Positions 17,856 to 26,732 of a DNA stretch of 64,000 nt are shown piece after piece. Positions within the stretch are counted from its first letter, which is position 1; the number at the start of each line of letters is the position of its first letter. The notes beneath the pieces were generated by a model. The model was not told the DNA's origin and did not search any database. It saw only the letters and a program-made list of their open reading frames with translations. The stretch comes from Dyella lipolytica. Lineage in GTDB: Bacteria > Pseudomonadota > Gammaproteobacteria > Xanthomonadales > Rhodanobacteraceae. The DNA lies in assembly GCF_030160075.1 (NCBI RefSeq), contig NZ_BSNQ01000003.1, forward strand, positions 490,625 through 554,624, given 5' to 3'. The translations under genes were made by a program, and so were the position numbers.

Positions 17856-18946
17856 TCGACTTCATTGATCTCAAGGCCCAACAAGCCCGCCTCAAGGAGA
17901 GCATCGACGCGGGCATCGCCCATGTACTGGCACATGGCCAGTACATTCTCGGTCCGGAGGTCACCGAGCTTGAGGCGAAACTGGCAGCCTACGTGGGCGC
18001 GGCTTATTGCATCTCGGTGGCCAATGGCACCGATGCGCTGCAGATCGCCCAAATGGCTTTCGGCATAGGTCCGGGCGATGAGGTGATCACGCCGGGGTTC
18101 ACCCACATTTCCACCGCTGAATCCGTAGCTGTGCTGGGCGCCAGGCCGGTGTATGTGGACATTGATCCGCATACCTACAATCTCGATGCGGCGTTGCTGG
18201 AAGCGGCCATCACGCCGCGCATCAAGGCGATCATTCCGGTGTCGCTCTACGGTCAGTGCGCGGATATCGACGCCATCAACACCATTGCAGCGAAGCACGG
18301 TATTCCCGTCATCGAAGATGCGGCACAGAGTTTTGGCGCCACTTACAAGAATCGCAAGAGTTGCAATCTCAGCACCATCGCATGCACCAGCTTTTTCCCG
18401 AGCAAGCCACTGGGCTGTTACGGGGACGGTGGCGCGATTTTTACCAACGATGCAGCGCTGGCGAAAGCCATGCGCCAAATCGCCAGGCATGGCCAGGATC
18501 GCCGTTATCACCACTCACGCCTTGGCGTGAATAGCCGTCTCGATACTCTGCAAGCGGCCATTCTGCTGCCGAAGCTTGAGATTCTCGACGAGGAGATGAC
18601 TCGGCGTCAGCAGGTGGCGCGAGTCTATGATCGGCTACTTGCTGGGATCGATCACGTCACCTTGCCCAAGATCGACAAGCACAACACCAGCGCATGGGCG
18701 CAGTACACCATTCGAGTGCCTGATCGTGACACCGTGCGTGCGCGCCTCCAAGAGCTGGGCGTTCCGACCGCTGTGCATTATCCGATTCCACTCCACAAGC
18801 AGCCGTCCTTGCTAGACGGAGAGGTGCATTTGGCAATAAGCGACAAAGCGGCGGAGGAAGTCATCAGTTTGCCCATGTCGCCCTATCTCGATACGAGTCA
18901 GCAGGATTTTATTGCCGCTTCGTTGGCCTCAAGCGTTTCTCGTTGA
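17852..18946 (+). CDS. UDP-GlcNAc-3-oxo-uronate aminotransferase, WbpE/WlbC type
   Basis: A 364-residue PLP-dependent DegT/DnrJ/EryC1/StrS enzyme. The PLP lysine is K185 in [14 protein letters not shown], the same position as in Pseudomonas WbpE, and [10 protein letters not shown] (154-163) is the cofactor-ring motif. It transfers an amino group from glutamate to C3 of the oxidised sugar. It overlaps the acetyltransferase by four bases. A UDP-GlcNAc 6-dehydrogenase (WbpA) and a 2-epimerase (WbpI) would complete the Pseudomonas-type pathway but are not in the window. Confidence 0.92.
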   Translation: MIDFIDLKAQQARLKESIDAGIAHVLAHGQYILGPEVTELEAKLAAYVGAAYCISVANGTDALQIAQMAFGIGPGDEVITPGFTHISTAESVAVLGARPVYVDIDPHTYNLDAALLEAAITPRIKAIIPVSLYGQCADIDAINTIAAKHGIPVIEDAAQSFGATYKNRKSCNLSTIACTSFFPSKPLGCYGDGGAIFTNDAALAKAMRQIARHGQDRRYHHSRLGVNSRLDTLQAAILLPKLEILDEEMTRRQQVARVYDRLLAGIDHVTLPKIDKHNTSAWAQYTIRVPDRDTVRARLQELGVPTAVHYPIPLHKQPSLLDGEVHLAISDKAAEEVISLPMSPYLDTSQQDFIAASLASSVSR

Positions 18947-18967
18947 GATGCTGTCGGATTCGCTCGC

Positions 18968-20071
18968 ATGAAAAAGATCATCTTTGGAAGATGCTATTTG
19001 TTTTCAGGCGAAGCGAGCCATGAATCCTTGCTGGAGTGTCTGGAACTCTATGCGGATGCGGGAGATATCGAACCGCAGGTGGAGGTGCGTATTGCACGTG
19101 CGCTTACCACGCAAAAGCCTTCCGCCATCAATCCAAAGGCGCACAGAAAATTCGGTAATGGGATGCTGACGTCGTTTCCGGCAGTAGACGTCGGTTGGCG
19201 TTGGTCAGACCGTGGGCGCCTGGAAGTCGAAGTCGTTCTCAAGATACGTCGCGGCATCAAGCATAGAATCCAAAAGCTGCTGTCGATGGAATATGCCAGT
19301 GCGGTGGAATCATTCGAGCAAATACTGCACGAATTCGTGTTGGTTCCATCGGCTTATTTCTTCAAGGATGTGGCGCCTATCCATGCGTCATGCATGACGG
19401 TGGACGGCCGCGCCTGCTTGCTGGCAGGCACGGGAGGTGCGGGTAAATCGGCCGCCATGCTGGCGCTAAGGCGAAATGAGCACGTCGGTTTTGTCGGCGA
19501 CGATATCGTCTTCATTTCCGCTGAATCTTCGCATGTTCACGCCAATATGGCGTGGCCGAAAATCTACGGCTATAACTGCGCGGGCAATGTATTGAAGAGC
19601 GAGATCCTCGCGGGGCGAGGCTGGATCGACAAAGCCCACTTCAACATCAAGACCTGGATCAACGCCGCCAGCGCGCGCAGGAAGATCAGGCCGGACCGGC
19701 TTTATCGAAAAGTCGAATCGGCATCGTCCCCCCTTTCTCGTCTGTACTACGTGGTCCGGGAGGATGTCTCCGACATTCGCGTGTCCGACCTCGATGTGGC
19801 CAATGCCGTCGAGATGTCGATCGCCGTCATCAGTGCCGAATACAGCATCTTTCACGATCATCTTTATTGGGAAAAATACAACGCGTTGGTAACAGAAAAG
19901 CCTCCCATGCTGACGTTGGAAGACGTAGTGGCGAATTGGCGGATCATTCTTTCGAAAGGTCTCGCCAACGTCGCGTGTTCCAAGGTCAGCATTCCTTTCG
20001 AGATGGATCCGATCGTTTACCGAAACAGCATGGCCTCCCTCCTCATGACGGAAATGGCGGCGCGGTCATGA
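18968..20071 (+). CDS. HPr-kinase-like P-loop protein of the polysaccharide locus
   Basis: A 367-residue protein resembling the P-loop part of HprK. PIHASCMTVDGRACLLAG leads into Walker A GTGGAGKSA (154-162), followed by FVGDDIVFIS, the Walker B-like GDD that in HprK binds Mg2+. The ~130-residue N-terminal part and the C-terminal ~150 residues match nothing I recognise, and the N-terminal DRTGG domain of true HprK is absent. Such genes recur in exopolysaccharide clusters without known function. It sits between the sugar-nucleotide genes and a glycosyltransferase it overlaps by four bases. Confidence 0.72.
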   Translation: MKKIIFGRCYLFSGEASHESLLECLELYADAGDIEPQVEVRIARALTTQKPSAINPKAHRKFGNGMLTSFPAVDVGWRWSDRGRLEVEVVLKIRRGIKHRIQKLLSMEYASAVESFEQILHEFVLVPSAYFFKDVAPIHASCMTVDGRACLLAGTGGAGKSAAMLALRRNEHVGFVGDDIVFISAESSHVHANMAWPKIYGYNCAGNVLKSEILAGRGWIDKAHFNIKTWINAASARRKIRPDRLYRKVESASSPLSRLYYVVREDVSDIRVSDLDVANAVEMSIAVISAEYSIFHDHLYWEKYNALVTEKPPMLTLEDVVANWRIILSKGLANVACSKVSIPFEMDPIVYRNSMASLLMTEMAARS

Positions 20072-21390
20072 GAATCGCCATGCTCACCAATGCGTATCCC
20101 TACCATCCCGGCGAGCAATTCATCGAGGACGAGATCGAGTATTGGACGAAGAATAAGGACGCACAGGTGACCGTATTGCCTGCCGTGGCGACAGGTACAC
20201 CCAGGTCCGTACCCAACGGCATATCGATCGAGCTGGAGATGGCTCGGAGTACAGCGCTGGGGCGATGGTGGTTCATGCTGACCGCATTGTTTTCAGCGAT
20301 GTTTCGAAACGAGCTGGGTTATTTGCGGCGATCTCGAAAAATAGGCGTTTACACCGTCCTTCGTGCTTTGTTGCATACGTCCAAGGTCATCGAGCAGGCG
20401 AAGAGCCTGGAGCGATACGTCTGGATCCACGGCCCTATCGACGTGGCCTATTGTTATTGGAACGAAACACAGTCGTATGCCGCTGTACTGGCCAAGCGAA
20501 AAGGGCTCGTACGCAAAGTCGTTTCACGTGTGCATGGCATCGACCTTTACGAAACGCGTCGAGCATATGCATACATGCCGCTCAAGCGGCAATTCATTCA
20601 CGCCTACGATCGGATATTTGCGCTGTCCGAGGAGGCGAAGTCTTACCTGGCGGAGACCTACGGCGCTTCCGCTTCGAACGTGAAAGTCGGCCCTTTGGGT
20701 GTGCCGTTGCCGGACATCTTGTCCGCACCCAGTGCCGATGGTGTTTTGCATATTGTTTCGGTTTCATTTTGTCTTCCCGTAAAGCGTCTGGACAGGATTG
20801 TCGAAGCGCTGTGTTTGTTCGCCGGTCAGCACAACCAAATAAAGACGACGTGGACTCATATTGGCGGCGGCCCTCTGCTCGAAAAAATCAGGCAGCTCGC
20901 CGAGACGAAAATGACTGGCATCGACAATATTTCTTTCGAGTTCATGGGAGAGTTGCCGAACAGCACCATCAAGAAATATTACCTAGGCACGCCCGTGGAT
21001 TTATTTATAAATACCAGCGAATCGGAAGGCATTCCCGTTTCCATCATGGAGGCGATGAGCGCGGGCGTACCTGCGATAGCGCCCGATGTCGGTGGGATTT
21101 CTAACCTGGTGTCGAGCCGCTGCGGCGTTCTGTTGAGCAAGTCTCCAAGCAGCCAGGAGATCGCGGATGCGATCGATAAGCTCGCGCTTCACACACAGAG
21201 AGAGGTCATGCGTATGAATGCGCGGAAGGTGATTGAGGACAGCTTCAGTTCAGCCAGAAATTATTCGCGTTTCGTGGCGGATGTTCTCGCTATCGGAAGT
21301 GTTCAGGAAGAAGTCGAACGTTCGTATTACGACCAACGCGTACAGCGCGCGGGGCCTCCGCATAAAGGGGGAAATTACGACGCCTATTAA
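20068..21390 (+). CDS. Glycosyltransferase, GT4/GT-B type
   Basis: A 440-residue cytoplasmic or peripheral-membrane transferase that should add one sugar to the lipid-linked repeat unit. The Rossmann start is MRIAMLTNAYPYHPGEQFIEDE, typical for polysaccharide GT4 enzymes. The C-terminal donor-binding region contains NTSESEGIPVSIMEAMSAGVP with the E-x7-E motif, followed by APDVGGISNLV. The ATG at 20068 overlaps the preceding stop; a longer upstream reading in the same frame is only sequence inside the previous gene. Donor and acceptor are unknown. Confidence 0.88.
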   Translation: MRIAMLTNAYPYHPGEQFIEDEIEYWTKNKDAQVTVLPAVATGTPRSVPNGISIELEMARSTALGRWWFMLTALFSAMFRNELGYLRRSRKIGVYTVLRALLHTSKVIEQAKSLERYVWIHGPIDVAYCYWNETQSYAAVLAKRKGLVRKVVSRVHGIDLYETRRAYAYMPLKRQFIHAYDRIFALSEEAKSYLAETYGASASNVKVGPLGVPLPDILSAPSADGVLHIVSVSFCLPVKRLDRIVEALCLFAGQHNQIKTTWTHIGGGPLLEKIRQLAETKMTGIDNISFEFMGELPNSTIKKYYLGTPVDLFINTSESEGIPVSIMEAMSAGVPAIAPDVGGISNLVSSRCGVLLSKSPSSQEIADAIDKLALHTQREVMRMNARKVIEDSFSSARNYSRFVADVLAIGSVQEEVERSYYDQRVQRAGPPHKGGNYDAY

Positions 21391-21434
21391 CTCCGTAAGC
21401 TCGTTGAAAGGCAGTCAAACTGAAAGGTAGGCAA

Positions 21435-22892
21435 GTGAATATAAAAACCATATTGGCATTTGCTCTTGGACCTATCGCCACAGCGGGACTCGGTTTGCTG
21501 ACAGTGCCCGCCATCGCCTGGATATTTCCGCCTGCCGATGTGGGTCGCCTAAATATCGTTCAGATCGCAGTGTCTTTCGGCGTACTACTCTTCAACCTCG
21601 GTCTGGACCGAGCCTACGTGAGGGAGTATCACGAATGGACTGATCGCGGTGCATTGCTGAAAGCTTGTTTTGTGCCGGGGTTCGTATTGCTGCTGCTGGC
21701 GGTGGTGATCACCCTTCCGTATGACCGGGTTATTACGACGTGGCTGTTCGGTTTGGACCATGTCGTTTACTACTGGGTGCTTGTTGCGTGCGTAGTGGTG
21801 AGTTTCGTTTCGCGCTTCTTGTCGCTCATTTTGCGCATGCAGGATCGGGGTATTGCTTTTTCTATGAGCCAGATTCTGCCCAAGATCATTCTTTTGATTG
21901 CAGTAGGCGTGTTGGTGTTGCCAATTTTTTCCCGCTCGTTCGGGCAATTGGAAGTCGCCTACCTTGCGTCGTTGCTGTCGGTGCTCTTTCTCTACAGCTG
22001 GAATACCTGGCGTGAGTGGAGTCCCGCGCTGCGCGCCACCGTTTCGCGCACCCAAATAAGCGGTCTCATCAGCTACGGTGTGCCATTGATATTTGCAGGC
22101 GTGGCCTATTGGGGGCTCGATGCCACCAGCACGCTGGCTTTGCGTTCGCTTTCCACGTTGCCGGAATTGGCGGTGTATTCGGTCTCCATGAGCTTCGCCG
22201 GTGTAGGCGTCGTCTTCCAGACCATTTTCACCGTGCTATGGGCACCGCTGGTCTACAAGTGGGTAGCGCATGGCGTGGATATGAAAAGAGTCGATCACAT
22301 CGCGCAGCAGGCGCTGGCCGTGGTCTGCGCCATCTGGGTGCTGAGCGGAACCTTTTCGTGGCTGACCGACTTCATACTGCCTGCACGCTACGTCCAGGTG
22401 AAGTACCTCATGTTGTGCTGCATCGGAGAACCGTTGCTGTACACCTTATCTGAGGTGACGTGCGTGGGCATCGGCATCACGCGTCGGTCGATGCTATCGC
22501 TGTGGTCGACTCTGGTGGCCTTGGCGGTCAATGTCGGCGCGAGTGTGTGGCTTGTACCGAAGCACGGCGCGGCCGGTGCGGTAGTCGCCAACGCGATTGC
22601 TTTTCTGGTTTTCTTCATCGCCAGGACCGAGGCGTCGGCATACGTATGGCGACCTTTCCCACGTGCGCGGCTGTATGTGTTTGTGGTTATCGCGGTAGCG
22701 CTGTCCATCGCCACGCTGTTGCTCGGTCCAGACGCTCCCGTTCACTTCAGCTTTGTCTGGATGGCCATGCTGCCACTGGTCTTCTGGTATTTCCGCGCCG
22801 AATGGACGGTCATGTATCGATCGTTGCATGCGGCGATAAGGTCCGAAGGCTGGTTGCTGGCGCCGGGGAGGGGACCTGATGTCCTTCCCTGA
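21435..22892 (+). CDS. Wzx-type polysaccharide flippase
   Basis: A 485-residue protein with 12 or more hydrophobic helices across its length and few charged residues, of the MATE/MOP-like polysaccharide exporter family. The N-terminus ILAFALGPIATAGLGLLTVPAIAWIFPPADVGRLN (shown only in part by residues 5-40) fits the usual first two helices with the G-R-L-N turn. It should flip the undecaprenyl-linked repeat to the periplasm. It uses a GTG start with GAAAGGTAG upstream. The product partner is the Wzy-like gene two genes downstream. Confidence 0.87.
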   Translation: MNIKTILAFALGPIATAGLGLLTVPAIAWIFPPADVGRLNIVQIAVSFGVLLFNLGLDRAYVREYHEWTDRGALLKACFVPGFVLLLLAVVITLPYDRVITTWLFGLDHVVYYWVLVACVVVSFVSRFLSLILRMQDRGIAFSMSQILPKIILLIAVGVLVLPIFSRSFGQLEVAYLASLLSVLFLYSWNTWREWSPALRATVSRTQISGLISYGVPLIFAGVAYWGLDATSTLALRSLSTLPELAVYSVSMSFAGVGVVFQTIFTVLWAPLVYKWVAHGVDMKRVDHIAQQALAVVCAIWVLSGTFSWLTDFILPARYVQVKYLMLCCIGEPLLYTLSEVTCVGIGITRRSMLSLWSTLVALAVNVGASVWLVPKHGAAGAVVANAIAFLVFFIARTEASAYVWRPFPRARLYVFVVIAVALSIATLLLGPDAPVHFSFVWMAMLPLVFWYFRAEWTVMYRSLHAAIRSEGWLLAPGRGPDVLP

Positions 22893-23044
22893 TCATCAAC
22901 GCGCTTCGGTCTTCGGATCGTGTGCTTGCACAGGGAGGTTGCGAGAGTAACGAAACGATGCGCACGGAGGCGAAATTGCACGATTCCACATCACCGACGC
23001 ACTAGGGGGGAGGGCGACGCTGCAGACCGATTGAGGGTCAAACA

Positions 23045-24322
23045 GTGAATAAGATTAATTTGTTTGTCTTTGCGGCACATCATTCATCCAACAATATTGC
23101 GGCCCAGCGTTTCAAGGGCTTGCTGAAATATCTGGATCCGGCGAAATACCGGGTATTCGTCTTCACACGGGAACCAGCATCGGGCGTGCCTGCTGCGGCA
23201 GCGCCTCTGCATGCGGATGCCGAAGTGTTTCCACTGGCGGGGTACTGCGTGGGCAGTGAGTCTTCCACGCCATCGTCACTGCTCACGCTGCTAGCGGCCT
23301 TCATACGCCCACTGCCGTTCATGCTTGCAAACGGCGAAGCCTCCGCGAACGCTTGGTTCGTCCAAGCGTTGGCAAAAGCCGACCGCCTGTGTCGCGAAAA
23401 ATTGGCGGCGGGCGAACAATGTGTGGCGATCGGTACCTATTCGCCGATCGACGCACTGATCGCCGCAGCGAGCCTAGCCAGCCGACACCGCATTGGTTGT
23501 CTGCAGGATTTCAGGGATGGCTTGGTGTTCGAGCCTCTGGGCAGGCCTGGTTGGTTGCGACATGCCCTGCGCAAGTTGATCGAAAGACGTGTCGTGGCGG
23601 CCAGCAGACTGATTACGTCGGTGAGCCTTCCATTGGTCGACGATTTTCGGCAGCGCTATCCGGACAAGACCGCGGAGATACTTCCCAACGGTTACGATCC
23701 CGCAGACTTTGCTGCGCTTGGGAACGACTCCAGCAGCGAAAAGCAGGCTGCCGCGATCGTAGCCAAGTATGTGCCGGCGGGCGCCATGCTGATCGGCCAC
23801 TTCGGGCGTATTGGTGCTAGCGACGGATCGGCATCCAAGAGTCTCGATTACTTCATCGACGTGCTGAACGATTCCGTCGAAGCGTCCGCGAACAAGCATG
23901 TGATGTTCGTGGGCGAGCTGACGCCATCCGAACGCGCGTCGATCGAGCGCGCGACATTCTCCGTCAGCGTGCTGGAGCCGGTCGAGCGCAAGCTAGCGCT
24001 GCAGCTCATGAAACGCTGCGACAAGTTGCTGTTGCTGACCGGTTCGCGCGCCAGCTGCGCCACGGGAAAGTTGTTTGAATACCTCGCCGCGGGAGCCGAT
24101 GTGGTGTGCATCACCGGTGTGCACAACGCAGCGACGGCGATCCTTGCGGAGACCGGTGCCGGACAGGCGCTGCTGACCGGCGAAGCGACGGCAGGTAGCG
24201 AAGCATTACGAAAAGCGCTGTCGCCCTCCGGCGGCCGCGCACAGCGCGACATCAGTGCCTATAGCAAGATTGCGCAGGCCGGCATGCTCGATAACTGGAT
24301 TTCGCGGATGGTGCTGGTATGA
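23045..24322 (+). CDS. Glycosyltransferase, GT-B fold
   Basis: A 425-residue protein with the layout of GT4 glycosyltransferases: INLFVFAAHHSSNNIAAQRF at the N-terminus (acceptor domain) and GKLFEYLAAGADVVCITGVHN near residue 340, the position of the nucleotide-sugar binding loop. The classical E-x7-E motif is poorly kept (GSRASCATGKLFEYLAAG). It starts with GTG and is preceded by 152 bp without genes. Its end overlaps the polymerase gene by four bases. Confidence 0.78.
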   Translation: MNKINLFVFAAHHSSNNIAAQRFKGLLKYLDPAKYRVFVFTREPASGVPAAAAPLHADAEVFPLAGYCVGSESSTPSSLLTLLAAFIRPLPFMLANGEASANAWFVQALAKADRLCREKLAAGEQCVAIGTYSPIDALIAAASLASRHRIGCLQDFRDGLVFEPLGRPGWLRHALRKLIERRVVAASRLITSVSLPLVDDFRQRYPDKTAEILPNGYDPADFAALGNDSSSEKQAAAIVAKYVPAGAMLIGHFGRIGASDGSASKSLDYFIDVLNDSVEASANKHVMFVGELTPSERASIERATFSVSVLEPVERKLALQLMKRCDKLLLLTGSRASCATGKLFEYLAAGADVVCITGVHNAATAILAETGAGQALLTGEATAGSEALRKALSPSGGRAQRDISAYSKIAQAGMLDNWISRMVLV

Positions 24323-25638
24323 ACGCCGGTAACGATCAGTCGCTGATGTCATCGGCACAACCGGCCTTGCCGCCGGCGCAGTTACCTCGCGCGGGCAAGT
24401 ATCGGCTCACCGTGCGGCATATGTTCCTGGGTTCGGCTTTTTTGTTACTGCTGCTTGCAGTGGTCGTGCCCAATTCACTACCGGCGCCTACCGCGGTGGC
24501 GATGGGGCTGGCCTTCATGCTTGCGGTGCCGGGACTGCGGTTCGGTTCGGAGCTTAGGAATTTGCTGGCGTTGTATGTCTGCACGATCATCGTGACGATC
24601 GTCTACATGATCGTGGGCGGCATGCATGACGCTCCTTTGGTCGCCTTGGCGCAAGTCGCTGCCGTCTACATTCTTTCGCCATTGCTCTGGATCATCATTG
24701 CGGCTGGCTTGCGCAGACAGCTTGGTGTCGATCGTCTTATCGACTGGTTCGTCGTGCTCAGCTTTCTTTGCGCTTTGAGCGTTGCTTTGTTTTTCTACTT
24801 GTTCCTCACGCGCGGTGCGGCGGCGGTGGCTTTTTTCTTCAAGGGCGCCAACGTCAATCTGAACGAAGGATTTTCCGGCGCGACCATGCATGTCTATGGT
24901 TCGCTGATTTTCCTGTGCGGCGGTTTCTTCAGTTCGCCGGAGCTGATCAAGAACAGGCTTCTGCGGTTTGCGTTGCTTGGGATGCTGCTTGCCTGCGCGC
25001 TGACCTCCGGCCGCTCGGCATTGATCATCGCCATTCCGATTGGTTGGGCTTTGGGCTGGATACTCGCGCCGCGCACGACCGAGCATCTGCGAACATCGGC
25101 GATAGCGCGTTTTGTCCAATACGGTTTGCCGTCGCTGGTCGCGATCGTTGTGGCGCTTGTCATGTTGCAGGCGTACACGCAGGTCAGCGTGTCCACGGTG
25201 CTCGACAGCGTCTCGACCAAGCTCGCCTCCGGTGGCGGTGACGCGCGTACCCAGATGGCGCGCTCGTTGTATGCGGGTATTTTCGACAATGGCGGCTTGG
25301 GTGCCGGTCATGGCGTCGGCGTCGGGTTTGTCAGCGATCCGGTTCACCCGTGGCGCTACGAACTGGTGTGGCTGGCCACGATCTATCGGGTCGGCCTGCT
25401 GGGTACCTTCATCTACGCACTGCCGTTTCTGGTCTACATCGTCGGGGTGGTGCGGATGGCACTCGCGCGACGCTTGCCGAACCGACACAAGTTCCTGTTC
25501 TGCGGGTTTGTCTGCGCGTTCCTCGCTTCCAACACGAATCCTTATATCGAGGCATTCGCGTTGCAGTGGATGTATGTCATCCCCTTGGTGGCGTGGTACA
25601 TCGAATATCCGGTGTTCTTGCGGACGACACCGCCATGA
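24319..25638 (+). CDS. Wzy-like O-antigen/polysaccharide polymerase
   Basis: A 439-residue protein with a ~33-residue polar N-terminus and about ten membrane helices. A large periplasmic loop (about 295-350) holds GGGDARTQMARSLYAGIFDNGG and GVGVGFVSDPVHPWRYELVWL, the arrangement of O-antigen ligase/Wzy (Wzy_C-like) proteins, where loop Arg/His residues bind the lipid-linked glycan. It should polymerise repeat units in the periplasm. Being inside the transferase operon with wzx and wzc favours polymerase over ligase. Confidence 0.85.
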   Translation: MNAGNDQSLMSSAQPALPPAQLPRAGKYRLTVRHMFLGSAFLLLLLAVVVPNSLPAPTAVAMGLAFMLAVPGLRFGSELRNLLALYVCTIIVTIVYMIVGGMHDAPLVALAQVAAVYILSPLLWIIIAAGLRRQLGVDRLIDWFVVLSFLCALSVALFFYLFLTRGAAAVAFFFKGANVNLNEGFSGATMHVYGSLIFLCGGFFSSPELIKNRLLRFALLGMLLACALTSGRSALIIAIPIGWALGWILAPRTTEHLRTSAIARFVQYGLPSLVAIVVALVMLQAYTQVSVSTVLDSVSTKLASGGGDARTQMARSLYAGIFDNGGLGAGHGVGVGFVSDPVHPWRYELVWLATIYRVGLLGTFIYALPFLVYIVGVVRMALARRLPNRHKFLFCGFVCAFLASNTNPYIEAFALQWMYVIPLVAWYIEYPVFLRTTPP

Positions 25639-26732
25639 AGCGTACCAAGGTTCTGCTGTTTTCAAAGTATTCGAGACAGGGTCCAAGCTCGCGGTTGCGA
25701 AGTTTGCAATATCTGCCCTTGCTGGAGCGTCATGGGATCGACGTGCAGGTGCATACGCTGTTTCCGGACGCTTATCTCGAAGCGCTCTATCGCGGGAATT
25801 CCAAAGCTGCCAGATACCGTGCCTGGTGGCATGGCAGTCAACGCATCATGCAGCTCTTGCGCAGCGGCGAACACGATCTCACTTGGATCGAGGGCGAACT
25901 GTTTCCATACCTGCCGAACTGGATCGAGTCGGCGCTCGCACGGTCCGTCAGGCCGTATGTGGCCGATTACGATGACGCGTTGTTCCACAAATACGACCTG
26001 TCACCGAATCCGCTGGTAAGACGCTTGCTAGGCGACAAGATCGACCAAGTCATGCACGGTGCTGCCTGCGTGATTGCCGGCAATGACTATCTGGCGGAGC
26101 GCGCTGCGAAGGCAGGTGCGATGCGGGTCGAGATTATTCCCACGGTGGTGGACGATCAGCGCTATACGGCCGTGAGCCATGCGAACGAGAAGCCGCCAGT
26201 CATAGGCTGGATCGGTTCGCCCACCACCGAGCAGTACGTGTTGGACCATCGCGACGTTTTGGAGAAGGTTTGCGCGAAGCATGGCGCGCGCTTGTTGCTG
26301 GTCGGTGCGCGAACGGAGGTGGCCGAGCGGTTCAGCAGGGTTGTACCGGAAGTGGTGGCGTGGTCCGAAGAGAGCGAGGCCGCCATGATCAGGCAAATGG
26401 ACATCGGCATCATGCCGTTACGCGATGGTCCATGGGAGCGCGGTAAATGCGGCTACAAAATCATTCAATACATGGCGTGCGGTCTGCCGGTGGTCGCCTC
26501 GGACGTCGGCGCGAATCTCGACATTGTGCGTCATGGAGAGAACGGGTTTCTCGCCGGACATGCTACCGCATGGGAAAGCGCGCTTGAGCAGTTGATCGCG
26601 AGCCGCTCCTTGCGCCTTCGTATGGGGCAAGCAGGCCGCGTGCGCGTCGAAAACGAATACAGCCTCAGGATGCAGGCGCCACGGCTCGCAGATGTATTGC
26701 GCAGCACAGGGCAGAGCCGATGTGCGGCTTGA
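25635..26732 (+). CDS. Glycosyltransferase, GT4 type
   Basis: A 365-residue transferase starting MKRTKVLLFSKYSRQGPSSRLRS, with VADYDDALFHKYD near residue 113 and IGWIGSPTTEQYV opening the donor domain. The C-terminal loop is IMPLRDGPWERGKCGYKIIQYMACGLPVVASDVG, i.e. the GT4 donor loop with Lys and Gln in place of the second Glu. The ATG overlaps the polymerase stop by four bases, and the end overlaps asnB by 13 bases, so these genes are tightly coupled. Confidence 0.87.
   Translation: MKRTKVLLFSKYSRQGPSSRLRSLQYLPLLERHGIDVQVHTLFPDAYLEALYRGNSKAARYRAWWHGSQRIMQLLRSGEHDLTWIEGELFPYLPNWIESALARSVRPYVADYDDALFHKYDLSPNPLVRRLLGDKIDQVMHGAACVIAGNDYLAERAAKAGAMRVEIIPTVVDDQRYTAVSHANEKPPVIGWIGSPTTEQYVLDHRDVLEKVCAKHGARLLLVGARTEVAERFSRVVPEVVAWSEESEAAMIRQMDIGIMPLRDGPWERGKCGYKIIQYMACGLPVVASDVGANLDIVRHGENGFLAGHATAWESALEQLIASRSLRLRMGQAGRVRVENEYSLRMQAPRLADVLRSTGQSRCAA

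Noticed and set aside
24478-25686. 402-codon minus-strand open frame opposite the Wzy-like gene
   Set aside because: Low-complexity, Asp/Arg/Gln-rich translation typical of antisense frames; the plus-strand membrane protein is convincing.
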